This document shows positions 36,293-48,033 of a stretch of DNA of 64,000 bases, piece by piece. A model generated the notes under the pieces. It was given only the letters and a program-made list of their open reading frames with translations, searched no databases and was not told where the DNA came from. The stretch's first letter is position 1. The number at the start of each line of letters is the position of its first letter. Source of the DNA: Vigna angularis (taxonomy: Eukaryota; Streptophyta; Magnoliopsida; Fabales; Fabaceae); the NCBI RefSeq assembly GCF_016808095.1, contig NC_068970.1:41017630-41081629 (forward strand). Reading direction: 5' to 3'. A program made the position numbers and the translations under genes.

Positions 36293-37360
36293 CTAAATGA
36301 GGAAAAATATAAGGCCTACATGATTTTGTGAAAACAATTGTCTGGAGGGGTCACTTGCATAAGGCCTATAGACAATAAAAATGGAGAGTAATGCTTGTCC
36401 TTTTAACCTTCTTTGACTTTCTTGATATGAGAGTATTTGTTCTAGTTTGGATCTCCACCAAGTAATGGGACTAAACCATTCGAGTAAAGTCCAGAACAAA
36501 TATTTATGCTTAAGAGGATTTGTTAGGATTTGATAAGCCATTTTTGTTTGTAAGGCTATGGGAGTGGGATGTTGTACTGTCTTACACCAGATGGCCCATA
36601 ATGTAGGTTCACAAAGATCCCATCCAATGTCACAGAATAATTCAAAAATATTTTCATTTGGGTTTGTGGGATCAAATGCACAAGGAGAAGCAACCTTGAA
36701 TCTTAGTGTCTCATGAAGAAAAAAGAAGTATCTGCATTTCGCGTAGTTTAAGATATTTGTTGGAGTTCTAGGATATAATCCTAGAGGATAGATCTTCTGA
36801 GTTTTGGCATGATTTGGTAAAGGTTTCACCATGAAAATCAACGGGAAGTTATGAGTTTTGGTGATCATTTGTACAACTTTTGTTGGCCGTGATAGAAAGT
36901 CTAGAATAAGGTTTTTGTTTCCTTTGATATGTACGGTGAAATCATATTGGGAGAACCAATCTTTTAATCTTAATATTTGAGGATCTGGAGGCATCTTGTT
37001 CTTAAATTCAAGAATTTTAGGAAAAGAGGAGTTATCCATTTGTACTTCAAACTGGAAGCCTCTGAGATGGAAATCAAACTTTTTTATTCCGTTTTTTACT
37101 ACAAGAGCTTCCTTGTATGTGGTATGATAATGGACCTCAGCTTCTTTAAATTGTCCGCTTGCATGTCCACAGTAAAATTTCTTTCCATGAATTTCTTCTA
37201 TCAGGATTGTTGCCCAATATCTATCACTTGCATCAGTTTGGACAATTTTGTTCCCTTCTCCTAGGATCTTAAGAGCAGAAGGATTTTGAGTTATCCTTTT
37301 TATCTGTTGGATGGCTTCAGTTTGCTCAACTCCCCATGATGGAGGATTCTTCTTTAGCAA
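36293..37360 (-). pseudogene. Caulimovirid RNase H and C-terminal extension
   Basis: 355 aa open frame, the longest piece. It begins at the end of the RT thumb and connection (KKNPPSWG), then RNase H with the catalytic-type motif QTDASDRYW (about 44-52), a later EA pair (about 84-85) and DNSSFPKIL, ending near a conserved LDFLSRP. A further about 190 residues after RNase H have no domain I can name but are shared with copy 2. The frame is shifted relative to the RT piece upstream. Confidence 0.8.
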
Positions 37361-37559
37361 TCTAGAAAGAGGACCGGTATACCTGGCAACTTTTGGAATG
37401 AAATCTCGGATGTAGTTGAGAATACCTAAAAACTGTTGAATTTGTTTTATGATAGAAACCCTTGGAAAAGTGCATTCCTACAAAATCAATCTCAGATTGT
37501 GGCAGGTGGATTTTCTTTTCAACAAACATTATCCCATATTGATCGGCTATAGTGAAGAA

Positions 37560-38315
37560 CTAGTCCGGTAATTTCCTATGGGTCATCATGTCTTTGGAAA
37601 AAAGAAAAATATCATCAATGTAGATGATCGCATTTTCTAGAATTGGTTCAAAAATCTTGGTCATGGCCTTTTGGAAAAGAGAGGGTGCTACTTTGAGGCC
37701 AAATGGGAGTACTGTCCATTGGAATTGGGCATTAGGTATACAGAAAGTTATTTTATGCCTTTTAGATGGATCAATACCTAATTGCCAGAATCCAGATTTT
37801 AGGTCGAACTTTGAAAATATATTGGATTCTTTTAACAAGATAGGAAGAGAAGAGGCTTTGGGAATAGGTAATTTATCATCTTGAAGAAAATGATTTAGGG
37901 GTTTATAGTCAATTACCAGCCTCTTTTTTCCTCTCACTCTTTCTGATCTTTTTTCCACATAAAAGGCCTAACATGCCCAATTTGAATGTGTTGGTTCTCT
38001 CAAGCCCTACTTTAAGAGTTCTTGACATTCTTGTCTGGCCAGTTGCAAATCAGATGGTGTCATTCCAGGATGAGTTGCTTTCGTAGGATTGGCATCTTCA
38101 TTTAGTTTAAATGGGAGATTGACAAAGAAGTCTGGATTTTTCCATAAGGCTCTGGGATGAGAAAATCCTTCGTGATTATCAGCACATAATGAGAGTAACT
38201 TCTTCTTGACCTGTTCTATCTCTAGAAAGGATTCTGAGAGAGAGAATAATGTAGAGGTTTCTACAAAAGGTTTGAATTTTCTTTTGTATTTTAAACCGGT
38301 GGGAAGTATCTGCAA
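37560..38315 (-). pseudogene. Caulimovirid reverse transcriptase
   Basis: Two stretches in the same frame, 38315-38007 and 37958-37560, are separated by a stop. The second carries RT motifs in order: RLVIDYKPLN, KFDLKSGFWQLG, a PFGLKVAPSLFQ segment and the catalytic YIDDI with both aspartates present. This enzyme would copy pregenomic RNA into DNA. The 3' end runs into a stop before the thumb, and RNase H continues in another frame. Confidence 0.85.
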
Positions 38316-38620
38316 TTTATGTCCATGCCTATCAAAATATCTTTGCCAGGAAGTTTGCTGCCTATTACTTTAGCCCAAATGGTGCATTCAGGGAAAAATT
38401 TGATCCCAATAAAGGTTTTAGTAATGAGATCAGTTCTGAATATTTTCCCATCAGCAGCTATAAAAAATGACGTCTTTTTTTACCAGGGTTCTTCAGGAAG
38501 AATGTCAGGATTCATCATCATTTTTTATGCTCTAGTGTCGATGTATGCAATTGCTTTGACAGACTTGTTGAACTTTGTTGGCAAGATTTGAATTTCAATG
38601 TTGGGATGAGGAGGAGATGA
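38316..38620 (-). pseudogene. Caulimovirid aspartic protease region, active site mutated
   Basis: Around 38520-38580 the minus strand shows the run-up to a retroviral-type aspartic protease active site, with KAIAYID before it. The D-T-G triad reads D-T-R and a stop codon follows within two codons. The catalytic aspartate remains but the glycine is lost. This region would process the polyprotein; here it cannot. Confidence 0.7.
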
Positions 38621-38725
38621 ATTGATGCTAGTTATTGCTTCTGAGGAAAAAATCGGAAGTGATTCTTCTTCAGAAAGTTCTTCCTCAGAAGAATTTCTTA
38701 CCGCAAAGACTCTATCTTCATCTGG

Positions 38726-39067
38726 TCAAGATTGTTCTGAATATAGAGATTCAACTTCTTCATCCCTAATTTTTAGAGATGTAACAAGCTTAATGGCATT
38801 ATTAGCTTTGTTAGGACAAGATTTTGTAAAGTGTCCTTTTTTGCCGCACAAATAGCATCTTTGTCCTTGGGACTTTTTCCTAAAATTCTTTTTCTTGAAA
38901 AACTTGAGATTCTTCTCCTTCCTTTTGGAGGGCTTATCAACCTTATTTTTCTTGTTTTGACAGTTACACTTGTCCTTGCATTTTATCTCTAGATATGATT
39001 TTTTGCAGACTTTTCCAAATTTCCCCTTATTATTCATTAAATCAGAGAAATATGGTGTTGCCGGCAT
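38726..39067 (-). pseudogene. Caulimovirid capsid C-terminus with CCHC zinc knuckle
   Basis: 113 aa, lysine-rich in the middle (basic RNA-binding stretch), then one zinc knuckle CYLCGKKGHFTKSC of the C-x2-C-x4-H-x4-C type. An acidic serine-containing tail follows. This is the standard nucleic-acid-binding end of the caulimovirid capsid protein. It is frame-shifted relative to the capsid piece upstream. Confidence 0.85.
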
Positions 39068-39165
39068 AACTTATCAACGACCTCCTTAGTCATCTGATGG
39101 ATTTGTCCCATAGTCATGGTAGAGAAGTCTTTTTGAGCTGCCATGGCCATTCGATTTAATTCTGG

Positions 39166-40095
39166 TTATAACTGAGCAGGAAGGGAGGCCACGTAGGTAT
39201 TTTTGAGACTGACATCATTTTCTCCATTTAGCAGATAGAATCTTTGTAACATTCGTTTGAAATGCTTGTCTAAATCTTTCATATTTATGGAGCAACACTT
39301 CATCTCAAAAAATTCTTGTCGCATCTTTATGTCTATGATGGCTCCATCTCCAATAAATTCTTCATAGAGAGCTCCTAAGACTGTAGCAGTTGTCCCTAGG
39401 TTGTGAAATTGATCCTGCCGAACTGACCCTAGGTTGTGATACCATTCCTTCAAAGTTCCAGTCATTCGACAAAAAAATTCTTCTGTAACTTTGTAGGAAT
39501 CTGAGTCCTTAATGAGTTTGGTGTCGAGCCAAGCTCCAAACTCAATAAGTCTTTCTCTCCACTGATTGGGAGGAAGATCATCTGTGGAAGACCATGGCCC
39601 ACTATTGGGTTTGGAAGGGTTGTCTCTTAAGGTTGGATCAATTTCTTCAAGAGATTCATATATGGGTTCTTGTCTTGTACTGGAAGTTGTCGTATTGGCC
39701 ATGAATACATCTGCATATTTATCAGAAAACTCTGAGTTACTATCAGAGAGGTTCCCAGTATTACTGTCAGAAGAAGTGTATCCTGAAGATCTTATGCTGG
39801 TGATTCCAATAGTGAATTGTGAGTACGGGTCTTGGGAATCCTGGAAATAGTCTTCCTTTTCAGATAGATTTCTAGGAGACTCTGATTGAGTTTGGGTAGG
39901 AGTTTTTCTGGTTTCATGTGTTGAGGGTACTGATGTTCTGGGTTTTTGTTTGATTCTAAAGGCTGTAGCGGTTGGTAATGAATAAGTTTGTTTGGACTTA
40001 TGAATCATAGAGGAAGAAGGTTGGAAAAAAGGTCGAAATCGGGTGAAGGGAGGAGGGCTGAAAAGATCAGAGAAAGATAATTGTTTATGTTTCAT
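39166..40095 (-). pseudogene. Caulimovirid capsid core
   Basis: 309 aa. The first about 150 residues are Ser/Thr/Pro-rich and low complexity. From about 180 a helical domain follows with WRERLIEFGAWLDTKL, a TGTLKEWYHNL segment and a FFEMKC...F-x-RMLQRFY segment, typical of the caulimovirid capsid core and reminiscent of retroelement gag. It ends at a stop before the zinc knuckle. It is in the same frame as the coiled coil and movement protein parts. Confidence 0.75.
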
Positions 40096-40098
40096 TTT

Positions 40099-40338
40099 TT
40101 ATTCTATGTAATGGTCCAAATCTTGGAGTTGTGCTTTTAGCTTCTTGATTTCTCTTTCTTTGGCCTGAGAGGTTTCACCAAAAGTGGTCCTTTTCCATTC
40201 TTCTTCTAGGCGGGAAATTTCAGCTGTAAGATAAACATAATGTTCTTTCATTCTTTCAAAAAGATGCTCTAATCGGGCATCTGTATTCTTCATTTGTGAT
40301 GAAAGTCCATCTATCTTTTGATCAATTCTTCTGAGCAT
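40099..40338 (-). pseudogene. Coiled-coil segment of the caulimovirid polyprotein
   Basis: 79 aa with regularly spaced I, L and M (RRIDQKIDGLSSQM, then RLEHLFERM and AEISRLEEEW), a clear heptad pattern, followed by a Lys/Glu-rich helix. In related viruses a coiled-coil virion-associated function sits between the movement and capsid proteins; that role is inferred. Confidence 0.65.
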
Positions 40339-40421
40339 AAAGTTTTGAACTTTAGCGTTTTCTGTTTGTCAATTAAGCACTTCTTCAGCTTGGGTTAAAG
40401 GCTTAGATCTCCCATCAGGTC

Positions 40422-41100
40422 CTATTTCCGAGGAGGGGATATTTGGCTTCTGATCCTGGTGGTAGGATCTACTATTCTTTCTAGAGAGGGAAATTCTTGT
40501 TCATAGTTGGAATCAAAAATCATAAAATAGGGGATCTGAGGCTGAGGGATTTCTTGAGGGGAAGAGAACCTTCCTTCTGTTCCCAGGATTTCTGCACATC
40601 TTTTTTGAAACCACAAAGGATCTGGTTCTTTGGGTTTGTGTAGGCCAATCCATGGTCCAGAGCTGGGATCAGATCTTCTCCTAGGAGGAGGAGATGGTCT
40701 ACAGTAGTCTTCATGGTCTGTATCCTTATCTTCCTCATCTAACTCGTCATCGTTGGAGCTATCATCATCTTTGATGCATTCACAATCTAGGTCACACATA
40801 GAAGGATCAATATCCCATATGAAATGACCATTGACTTTGTCTGTGAATATAGGTTTTCCATCAGGAAGAACTCCCCAGATAGGGATTTTTCTTTCCTTTG
40901 TAACTGGACGGATCATCATAGACTGAAAAAATCTGGGAGGAGCTGGTACTTTCTTCATCTCCTAGTTGCTTGAAGATGGTTCTGACTGTCCCATCTACAA
41001 ACCTCCTAAAAGTGGCTTCAGAAGTCTGGAGAGGTTTTCTATTTTCATGTAACTTCTCATAATTAGTCACCCATTGTAGAGGAATCAGTTTCTCTAACTA
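40422..41100 (-). pseudogene. Linker region of the caulimovirid polyprotein
   Basis: Two overlapping frames (41070-40861 and 40958-40422) show that a frameshift lies near 40900. The longer stretch (178 aa) has IWGVLPDGKPIFTD, a cysteine pair in a CDLDCEC segment, a strongly acidic run (about 63-85) and Pro/Arg-rich text. I know no enzymatic domain here. Confidence 0.6.
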
Positions 41101-41124
41101 CTGTCTAGTAATGTTTTTGGGGAT

Positions 41125-41541
41125 TTAGACTATTGATGGGCTTTCTTCATGGGGGTTAGCCATAACAAATAGAGTGTTTTCACTACTGGAGGGTAAGGAT
41201 AGGTTGACTGCATGATTCTGTAACTTATAAATAATCTGATGATGTAGTGTTGCACAAAGCGCTTCAGCTACTCTTCCGGCTCCCGTGATCTGAACTTGGA
41301 CTTTGAGTCTTTGAGGCAAGGTTGGATCTCTTAGGCTAACATTGTAGTTGGGAAACATAGTGAGAACTACACTTCCTGCATGTAAGGTAGTCAGAACTGT
41401 TCCTATGACAGCATTTTCATAGTGGAGAAAACTGGAATCCAAGAGAGAGACTCTGGCAGAGACAGGAAGACCTCTTCTTCCATGAAGGGAAAGGATAACT
41501 CTGATGGCTCCATAATGAAGGTGAGTGTATCCTTCATATTG
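41125..41541 (-). pseudogene. Caulimovirid movement protein region
   Basis: A 105-aa open stretch from 41442 carries the 30K-superfamily movement-protein signature region: NYNVSLRDP, then LKVQVQITGAGRV and a YKLQNHA segment. It is in the same frame as the N-terminal piece at 41886-41542, interrupted by at least one stop. Movement proteins form tubules through plasmodesmata. Confidence 0.7.
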
Positions 41542-41886
41542 TCAATGCCTGATTAATTCTTTAGGTATCTCTATTGTAACATATTGTTCTTCAGGTGTAG
41601 CTACAAGAGAACATTGTTCCATCCTAGAGGATTGAACATACTCTTTTTCAGGAGGTCTTCGGGAGGTTATGAGTCTGGCGATAGATCTAATGGAAGATCT
41701 TCGTCTTTTGAAAACATTGTACGGACTAAGCAGAGGAGTTGAGGACTCGGAAATCTGCGCATCTTCAAGGACATATGAATATTCTATTAGGTTTTCGATT
41801 TTTGAAGAGAGCATTTTGGAGATATTGTCTGGTAGAGATAAGGAGGAGTTTAGGAGAATAGGTTGTGATTCGGTAGTTATTTCCAT
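41542..41886 (-). pseudogene. N-terminus of the caulimovirid polyprotein
   Basis: 114 aa from an ATG at 41886, with Ser/Thr-rich and Arg-rich stretches (FKRRRSSIRS) leading into the movement protein frame. A stop at 41542 breaks it. Confidence 0.6.
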
Positions 41887-41968
41887 GGGTTAGATGTCTC
41901 CCTCTACTCACCCTATTTCATATTATATCATGGTTTCTGCTTTTAGAGAAGTCAAGGAAGTAAGCTAG

Positions 41969-41992
41969 CTATATATATATATATATATATAT
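41969..41992. repeat. Short (AT)n microsatellite
   Basis: About 12 AT units beside the viral fossil. Confidence 0.9.
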
Positions 41993-42328
41993 TTTGATCT
42001 ATAAAAAATAACATCAAATAATATTAGATTGATGAAATTTTTTATAAATAGGATCCATCTAAACAAAAATTCAACTTAACATTGATAAAACAAGTATCCA
42101 AACAAATACGATCAAACGAAACGAAATAAAGTAAATTCTCATGGAGATCATTTTAAAGTAAATTCTATAAGAAGATTACAGTTTCATTGGTTGCAAAAAT
42201 GGGAATGCTGTCACTAGTTACTGTCACACTGTTACTGCTGTAAACACATATTGTAGAATAATAATAATAATAGTGGTTAAAAAGAAGTAAGTATACAGAA
42301 AGAAAATGGAATATAAGGTTGGTGTAAT

Positions 42329-45300
42329 TTATCTTGCTGATGGGAGGCAACCATTTGAAACGTCAGGGCTCTGAATTTCAAGAAAGTTTGTGAGTAAAGT
42401 TTTGCGTGAAGAGTGTGGCTTTGAAGTGCTGCTACCTGAAAATGATGATGATGATGATGATTTAAGCTTATTTTCTGTTCCTTGTTCTATCTTGATAGCA
42501 TCTTGTATAGCCAAAATGATTTCTTGCATCCTTGGCCTTGAGGCACCATGGTGTTCCACACATTGCATGGCTATTTCAACCACCCTCCAAATGGATTCAG
42601 TTTTAGCATTCCCATTCAGAGAAGGATCAATGATGCTCATTGCATCTCCTTTTCGAGTTAATGATCTAGCCTGCAAAAATTCAACCCCCAAAATCTCAAT
42701 GCTCATTTTTCATCCAAGTCTGCAACATCTACGACATACCAATGAAAGGGACACATACCCATTGAACAATGTTCATTTCAGCACCGTAATCTTCAGATGA
42801 CACAGGTTTCTTTCCAGATATCAGTTCCAGCAGAACAACTCCAAAACTGTATACGTCACTCTTTTCTGTCAATTGCTGGCTTGCATAGTACCTGCATTTG
42901 TAGAGAATAAACACAATCTCAATTCGACACATTGTTGAGAAAACACAAAAACGCATGAGCCCCGTGACTTACTCAGGATCCAAGTAGCCCACAGTTCCTC
43001 TTGCAATGCTTGATACATGGGTTAAATCTTCTTCAGCTAGCCTAGAGAGTCCAAAGTCTGATACTTTTGCTCTCATATTTATGTCTAAAAGAATGTTACC
43101 TGTCTTTATATCACGATGAATGATGCTAGGATTGCATCCTGTGTGTAAGTATTCAACACCTGTACAATTCAAATCATACTCAACCCTCTTAACTTGGAAG
43201 AAAAATACTAATATATATCTGTCTGGAACCACCTTAAAATGACATGATATGTCTAGTTTTATGACATGTTTTCGCATGAATGTGACACTTCTAAATGTAT
43301 GTCCTATTATATTGGGATATAGAAATCTTTTTCTGATCAACAAGAAAAATACTACAATTACTAATAAGAACTCAGAAGCACGTTAAACCATACTAAAATT
43401 ACTTAAGCATCATGAAGGTAGTTGTTGATCAACCTTTAGCTGCATCTTCTGCAATACGAAGACGAGCTAACCAGTCCAAGTTCTTCTTCTTGGAACTCTC
43501 TGTTGTAACATTGAAAATATATGTCATGACACAAAATTTTACTATTAAGTAAATACAAGCATACGAGGTTGCGAGGTTAGTCAATAAACCATGAATGTGA
43601 TCCCGTAATGTGCCATTGTGCATATACTCGTAGACCAGAATATGCTGACATTCTTCTTCACAATATCCAATCAAGGGAACCAAATTTCTGTGATGAATTC
43701 TGGATAAGAGGGCCACCTGCATATGTGATTCTATAATCAAATAACTGCACATTAAGGTTGGGATGTTTACATTTTTTTTTCTTTTTTGGAGAATGTCATA
43801 CTAATGAACTTCATGGAATATAATACTTTTTGGTTGGTATAAACTTCTTATGGTAAAAAATACTCACAACAGAAATTGTGGTTAACCAGAATTCAAGTTT
43901 GAAAATATTGAAGGGACAAATTTGAACTCTACCTCGTTAACAAATTGCTGGTTTCCATGGCAGGACGATTCACTCATGCTCTTAACTGCAATTTCTTTTC
44001 CATCTCTCATTTTCCCATAGTAAACAGATCCAAAGCTTCCTTTGCCAATTTTCTCTGAAAAATTGTCAGTAGCTTCTTTCAACTCTGAGAGTGTAATATG
44101 GCAAGTAGTGTTTTCATCCATCAAACTTCCACCCCGAAGAAATGAGTATCCAGTTAAAGGTCTACTGTTACTGCGTCCAGAAATGCCTGTTGTAATGCTT
44201 GGTTAGAAGTTTGATTGTTGTCAAGTTTGTACAAAGTAATTAGAATTGCATTGGATGGCTAACCTTTTTCCTCACGTTTCTTTTGAGATGCCTTTCTCCG
44301 CGTATTGAGCAATAGCACCAAACTTACCAAGAAGAATATTAACAGGATCACTAGTACTCCAATTGAAATTCCCACCACCATCTTAAAATGCTTCTTGTTC
44401 CCTCTGTATAGTCCAGGATTACCTTCAAAGCTGGAACAGAAAGTAAATGTGTTATTTCAATCTTGGTACAAGTCTAGCTGAAAATTCCTAGTTCTATTAT
44501 GTTCATACTGATTTTTTTTGGTCTAGTCAAATCATTGAGTATTTAAGAAAACTGCAATTAAATTATGTTAAAAAACTTGTGCTGTTGCTGAGCATACTTA
44601 CCTGAAAACAATTTTTTCAGACACTAATCCAGCCGGTATTTCCCCACTAAATGAGTTGTTCTGTATGAACCTGTCACAAACTCACAGATGCTAACTAGGA
44701 AGAGTACTTGTATGTTCTAAAATTTGAAATGAGAAACATTTGGGAATAAGTGCTACATACAGTGCTTGTAAGCTTGGCAAACTACCAAGGTAAGACGATA
44801 ATCGACCAGACAACTTGTTGTTCTCTAAGTGCCTGCATGTCATCAATTGAAAGAGGAAACTAAGAAAAAAGAGGACATAGAAAAGAATGCTTTTGGGTTT
44901 ACGAAAGCTACTAAATTTGTCATCAATATGAACTGAACTTACACAATCTTTAGATTTATCAGTTTGCTCATGTCAGGTAGTGGTCCAGTAAGCAGGTTTC
45001 CATCTAACCACCTAAGCAAAACAGACAAAAGAAATCTCATTAAATCAAAAACTAGAAGCATTTCTATTTTGGAGATCGATGTACTTACAGCTCTGTCAGT
45101 GCTTCCATGTTGCCAAGCTCAGGTGGGATTTCACCTTTCACATTCCTTCTTGAAAGAATTCTATTACAAACAATTGCGATTAGTAAAAATTTGTGCAGTT
45201 TCAACTTCCATTAAATGTCTATAATAGCAGAACAATACAACAGTATTTCTCATTCTGTTTTTCCAACATTTTTTATGGAATCCAAATTTCTTAAGTATTC

Positions 45301-47021
45301 AAAAACTTGTGACAGGTATTAATGTTTCAGAGTACAGTAATTCACTTGCTATGAATCAAAATTTCCCACAGAAGTAATTAGAGATGTTACATTTTTGTTA
45401 TTCTTGGCGGTGTGGTGGTACTACAATTCACCCATTCCCAAGGAGTTGGAACACAAGGATCACCTTCATTTGTCTGGGAACTTTCAGCAGACAATAACCG
45501 AAATGCATTTACAACGGTTGCTGCAAAGTTGAAGTCTGGTTAGAAATCAGTTTATCTGGCTCAGCATCAGCCATGTAATTTCACAAAAACTAACACTCAA
45601 AACTTACAGTCTTGTTTGTCTGTCTTTGAAGCAATCTCTACATATTTGCTTATTTCCAGTGCATTCAGAAGAGGTCCTCGGGTAGAATCTGGGGTCATAA
45701 CAAAGGAGAATGATAAAACAAATTCTAGAGTAACATTCATATAACTTGGTTCATATAAAGTGTAGCTCCCATTGGCATTCTCAGCAATGTTGACCACTGC
45801 ATTGCTATAGTCAGCTATATAAGGTTGCTTTAATTTGAATTTTCGACTCTCATTCTTGTCCAAATCTTCAATCTCTGCAAAATATGCATAAGCTCGAGCA
45901 TTGGCAGGGAAGTCTTCCAGGTTCAATCTGTAGCTGAGCACTCCTTTTCTGCCAACTACTGCAGTTTGCATTACTTTAACAGGTGGGTATTCTCTTGTCT
46001 CTACATCTATGTTCATTGCAGTGCCAATCCTTTCGGTGCCTGGGGCTACCCCAACAAGATAATTTTGCCTTCTAATTAGATCAGAATCCCAAATTCTATC
46101 ATATGGATCATCCGGGTACCTGAGAAATACTTTTGTTTAACACTGGTGATCTTTTTCCTTAATAAGGTAACAAGGTTTTATACTTGTACTGATGCTTATT
46201 CTGAGATAAAATTTTGGAAACTCTTGTTTCAGTTATGTGCCAAAAAGCAAAATCTAACCAAGTACAACAAAAATGAGGTAGCTTTCATACCTGACAGCAT
46301 CTTCAGTTGGTGCGCCAAAATTTATTCTTGCAGCAACTTCTAAGAAGAAATTGTCTTCAAAATCCGTGGCATACATTGAAAGATTGAAGGGTCGCAACTC
46401 AAGAGTGGAAATGAAGGGAGAACCAGTGGTAGCACAACACACACAGACATCAATAGAATTTGAGGGTGCCCTGATTATCATTTCCTTAACATATATTCTT
46501 GAGGCATCATATACTGACACAGTAGCCCACTTGGTTGCATCCAAGTAGAGCTGAAACTGAGGGTAAGTGTCCCCATTCTCCAAGCTTCCATACTGAAAAG
46601 TTGCTCTCACCAAGTACCTTCTTCTCTCCTCTGTGCTCAGCGTGTAACAGTACTTCTTGGTGTCTATGGGAAACTCTCTCCTCTTTTGATATTGCACCAT
46701 GCTTCCATTTGGACTTTGCACTTCCACTGAAATGCCATGTTCCATGATCCCAGAGTCTGAGATCCATGCCAAACCCGTGCTGTTATCAGTGTAATTGCTT
46801 GATCCACCACAATCAATGCTCACAAACTCTGCATGAGAAGAAGTTAGATTCTGTGTTTTGTATCATTACATGAAACGATGGTAAGAAAAAGGAGGTTTCA
46901 GGAATCATGGTTCCTTCAACTGAAACTGAATCGAAAAGATGCATCTCTCACCTTCAGGTTGGCAAACAGCAAATGATGTCAGCAGAGGAGTTAAAACAAG
47001 AAGGAGAGAAGGTAAACCCAT
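42329..47021 (-). CDS. Malectin-like/LRR receptor-like serine/threonine kinase (At1g67720-like), 15 exons
   Basis: Exons: 47021-46952, 46828-46291, 46119-45608, 45520-45391, 45160-45089, 45011-44943, 44832-44761, 44670-44602, 44430-44264, 44186-43933, 43716-43590, 43499-43434, 43159-42973, 42891-42759, 42670-42329. All introns are GT-AG and phases agree, giving 935 aa. Order: signal peptide (1 to about 20), malectin-like extracellular domain (about 25-375), LRR exons of 69-72 nt (about 417-510), TM helix (528-552), kinase (about 607-880) and a Ser-rich tail. Kinase residues present: GKGSFG (614-619), K635, E651, HRD with D732, N737 and DFG with D750, so it should be active and of the RD type. 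It belongs to plant LRR-RLK subfamily I; the ligand is unknown. It sits in the plasma membrane and is intact, unlike most neighbours. Confidence 0.93.
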
Positions 47022-47775
47022 AGATGTAAGGAAGAGAAAATAATAATTTTGCTACCAGAATTTTAAGTGGTTGATTAATTTAACTGTTTGTTTGAGTTGA
47101 GTCAGTTCAGCATCTCAACTAGAACCAGCTTTCCCCCACTAATCAACTTTAACTTTATCGATTGATGACTTTGTTGAATGTTGATTATTCATTCACGTTC
47201 ATGTCTTTTTCCGAGCTCATGTTGGGAATCTTGTTTTTCCAACAAAAGAAGATTTTAGGTTCATCTTTTCTTTTTCTTTTGCTTTTTTTTTTCTAAAAAG
47301 GAGTGACACGAAAGGCACAGGCACAACCTACGAAACTCACCAATGCACTTGTTTTTGTTGTAAGAAACTCCTAAAAACATAGAACAATTTGTCTTCGGGC
47401 TATGGGACAACACGAAAACATACGATGTCGTTGTATCTTTGATCACAGATTTGGCCTCTTCATTTTTAGTTAGCATTATGTTACACACAGATTGTGTTTT
47501 GAGAGCACACCCTTTTAAGTTTATGATACATACAAGAGAATGTTAACGGAATTATGAGGTAATATGTTATGAATCGAAAAGGGCTTAAACCAAACTAAAA
47601 AAGGTGGCCAAAGGCGAATGATTGAAAAGGAGGGAGTGATTATAATGAAGATTGGAGGGCCATAAATTATGTACTTGGATTTGTGCTTTTTCTATACCCA
47701 AAAATCTTTGTTGGAATATCATGGAATTTTTTATTTTGAATAAAATATTATTTTAATCAGTCTCACAATTTACTC
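47022..47775 (-). promoter_or_regulatory. Upstream region of the receptor kinase gene
   Basis: The first about 200 bp upstream of the ATG hold a 5' UTR-like stretch. No sharp TATA box or known element stands out. Only short unsupported ORFs are present. Confidence 0.35.
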
Positions 47776-48033
47776 TTACATAAATAGTTTATTCAAAAGG
47801 AGAAAAATGAAAAGAAAAATAATACTATGGTGATGATGGCGAAGTGGACATGAAGAGAGACTAAGTCTAGAAGAGTGTGGTGTGGTCCTTCTCATATCTT
47901 CAGTGGTCAAAGCTACAGATTTCACATTGACATGTTCTACTGAGAGAGTTTGTTTCTCCATTCTCACTTTCTGCCGTTCTATATTATTTATCTCTCTCAC
48001 TCCTAGGATTGCAGCTTTCGCTAACACATTCAA
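47776..48033 (-). CDS. Hypothetical small protein, uncertain
   Basis: An 85-aa ORF. Its first about 60 residues look protein-like, a charged amphipathic N-terminus (GVREINNIERQKVRMEKQ) followed by TTEDMRRTTPHSSRLSLSSC. It then ends in a His run and a hydrophobic tail that may be 3' UTR translation. I do not recognise a family. It lies about 0.75 kb upstream of the receptor kinase start on the same strand. It could be a small gene, a gene fragment or chance. Confidence 0.25.
   Translation of the reverse strand: MNVLAKAAILGVREINNIERQKVRMEKQTLSVEHVNVKSVALTTEDMRRTTPHSSRLSLSSCPLRHHHHSIIFLFIFLLLNKLFM

Larger units (their letters stand above)
36293..41893 (-). mobile_element. Endogenous caulimovirid (pararetrovirus) copy 1, near full-length coding region, broken
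   Basis: About 5.6 kb of minus-strand viral coding sequence in the order movement protein, linker, coiled coil, capsid, zinc knuckle, aspartic protease, reverse transcriptase, RNase H and C-terminal extension. The single-polyprotein order fits petuvirus- or florendovirus-like viruses, which are common fossils in plant genomes; the genus is inferred. The N-terminus, movement protein, coiled coil and capsid share one frame broken by stops. The linker, zinc knuckle, RT and RNase H lie in shifted frames. The protease active site is also mutated. No intact intergenic promoter or primer site could be identified. It is a fossil, not a functional virus. Confidence 0.85.
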
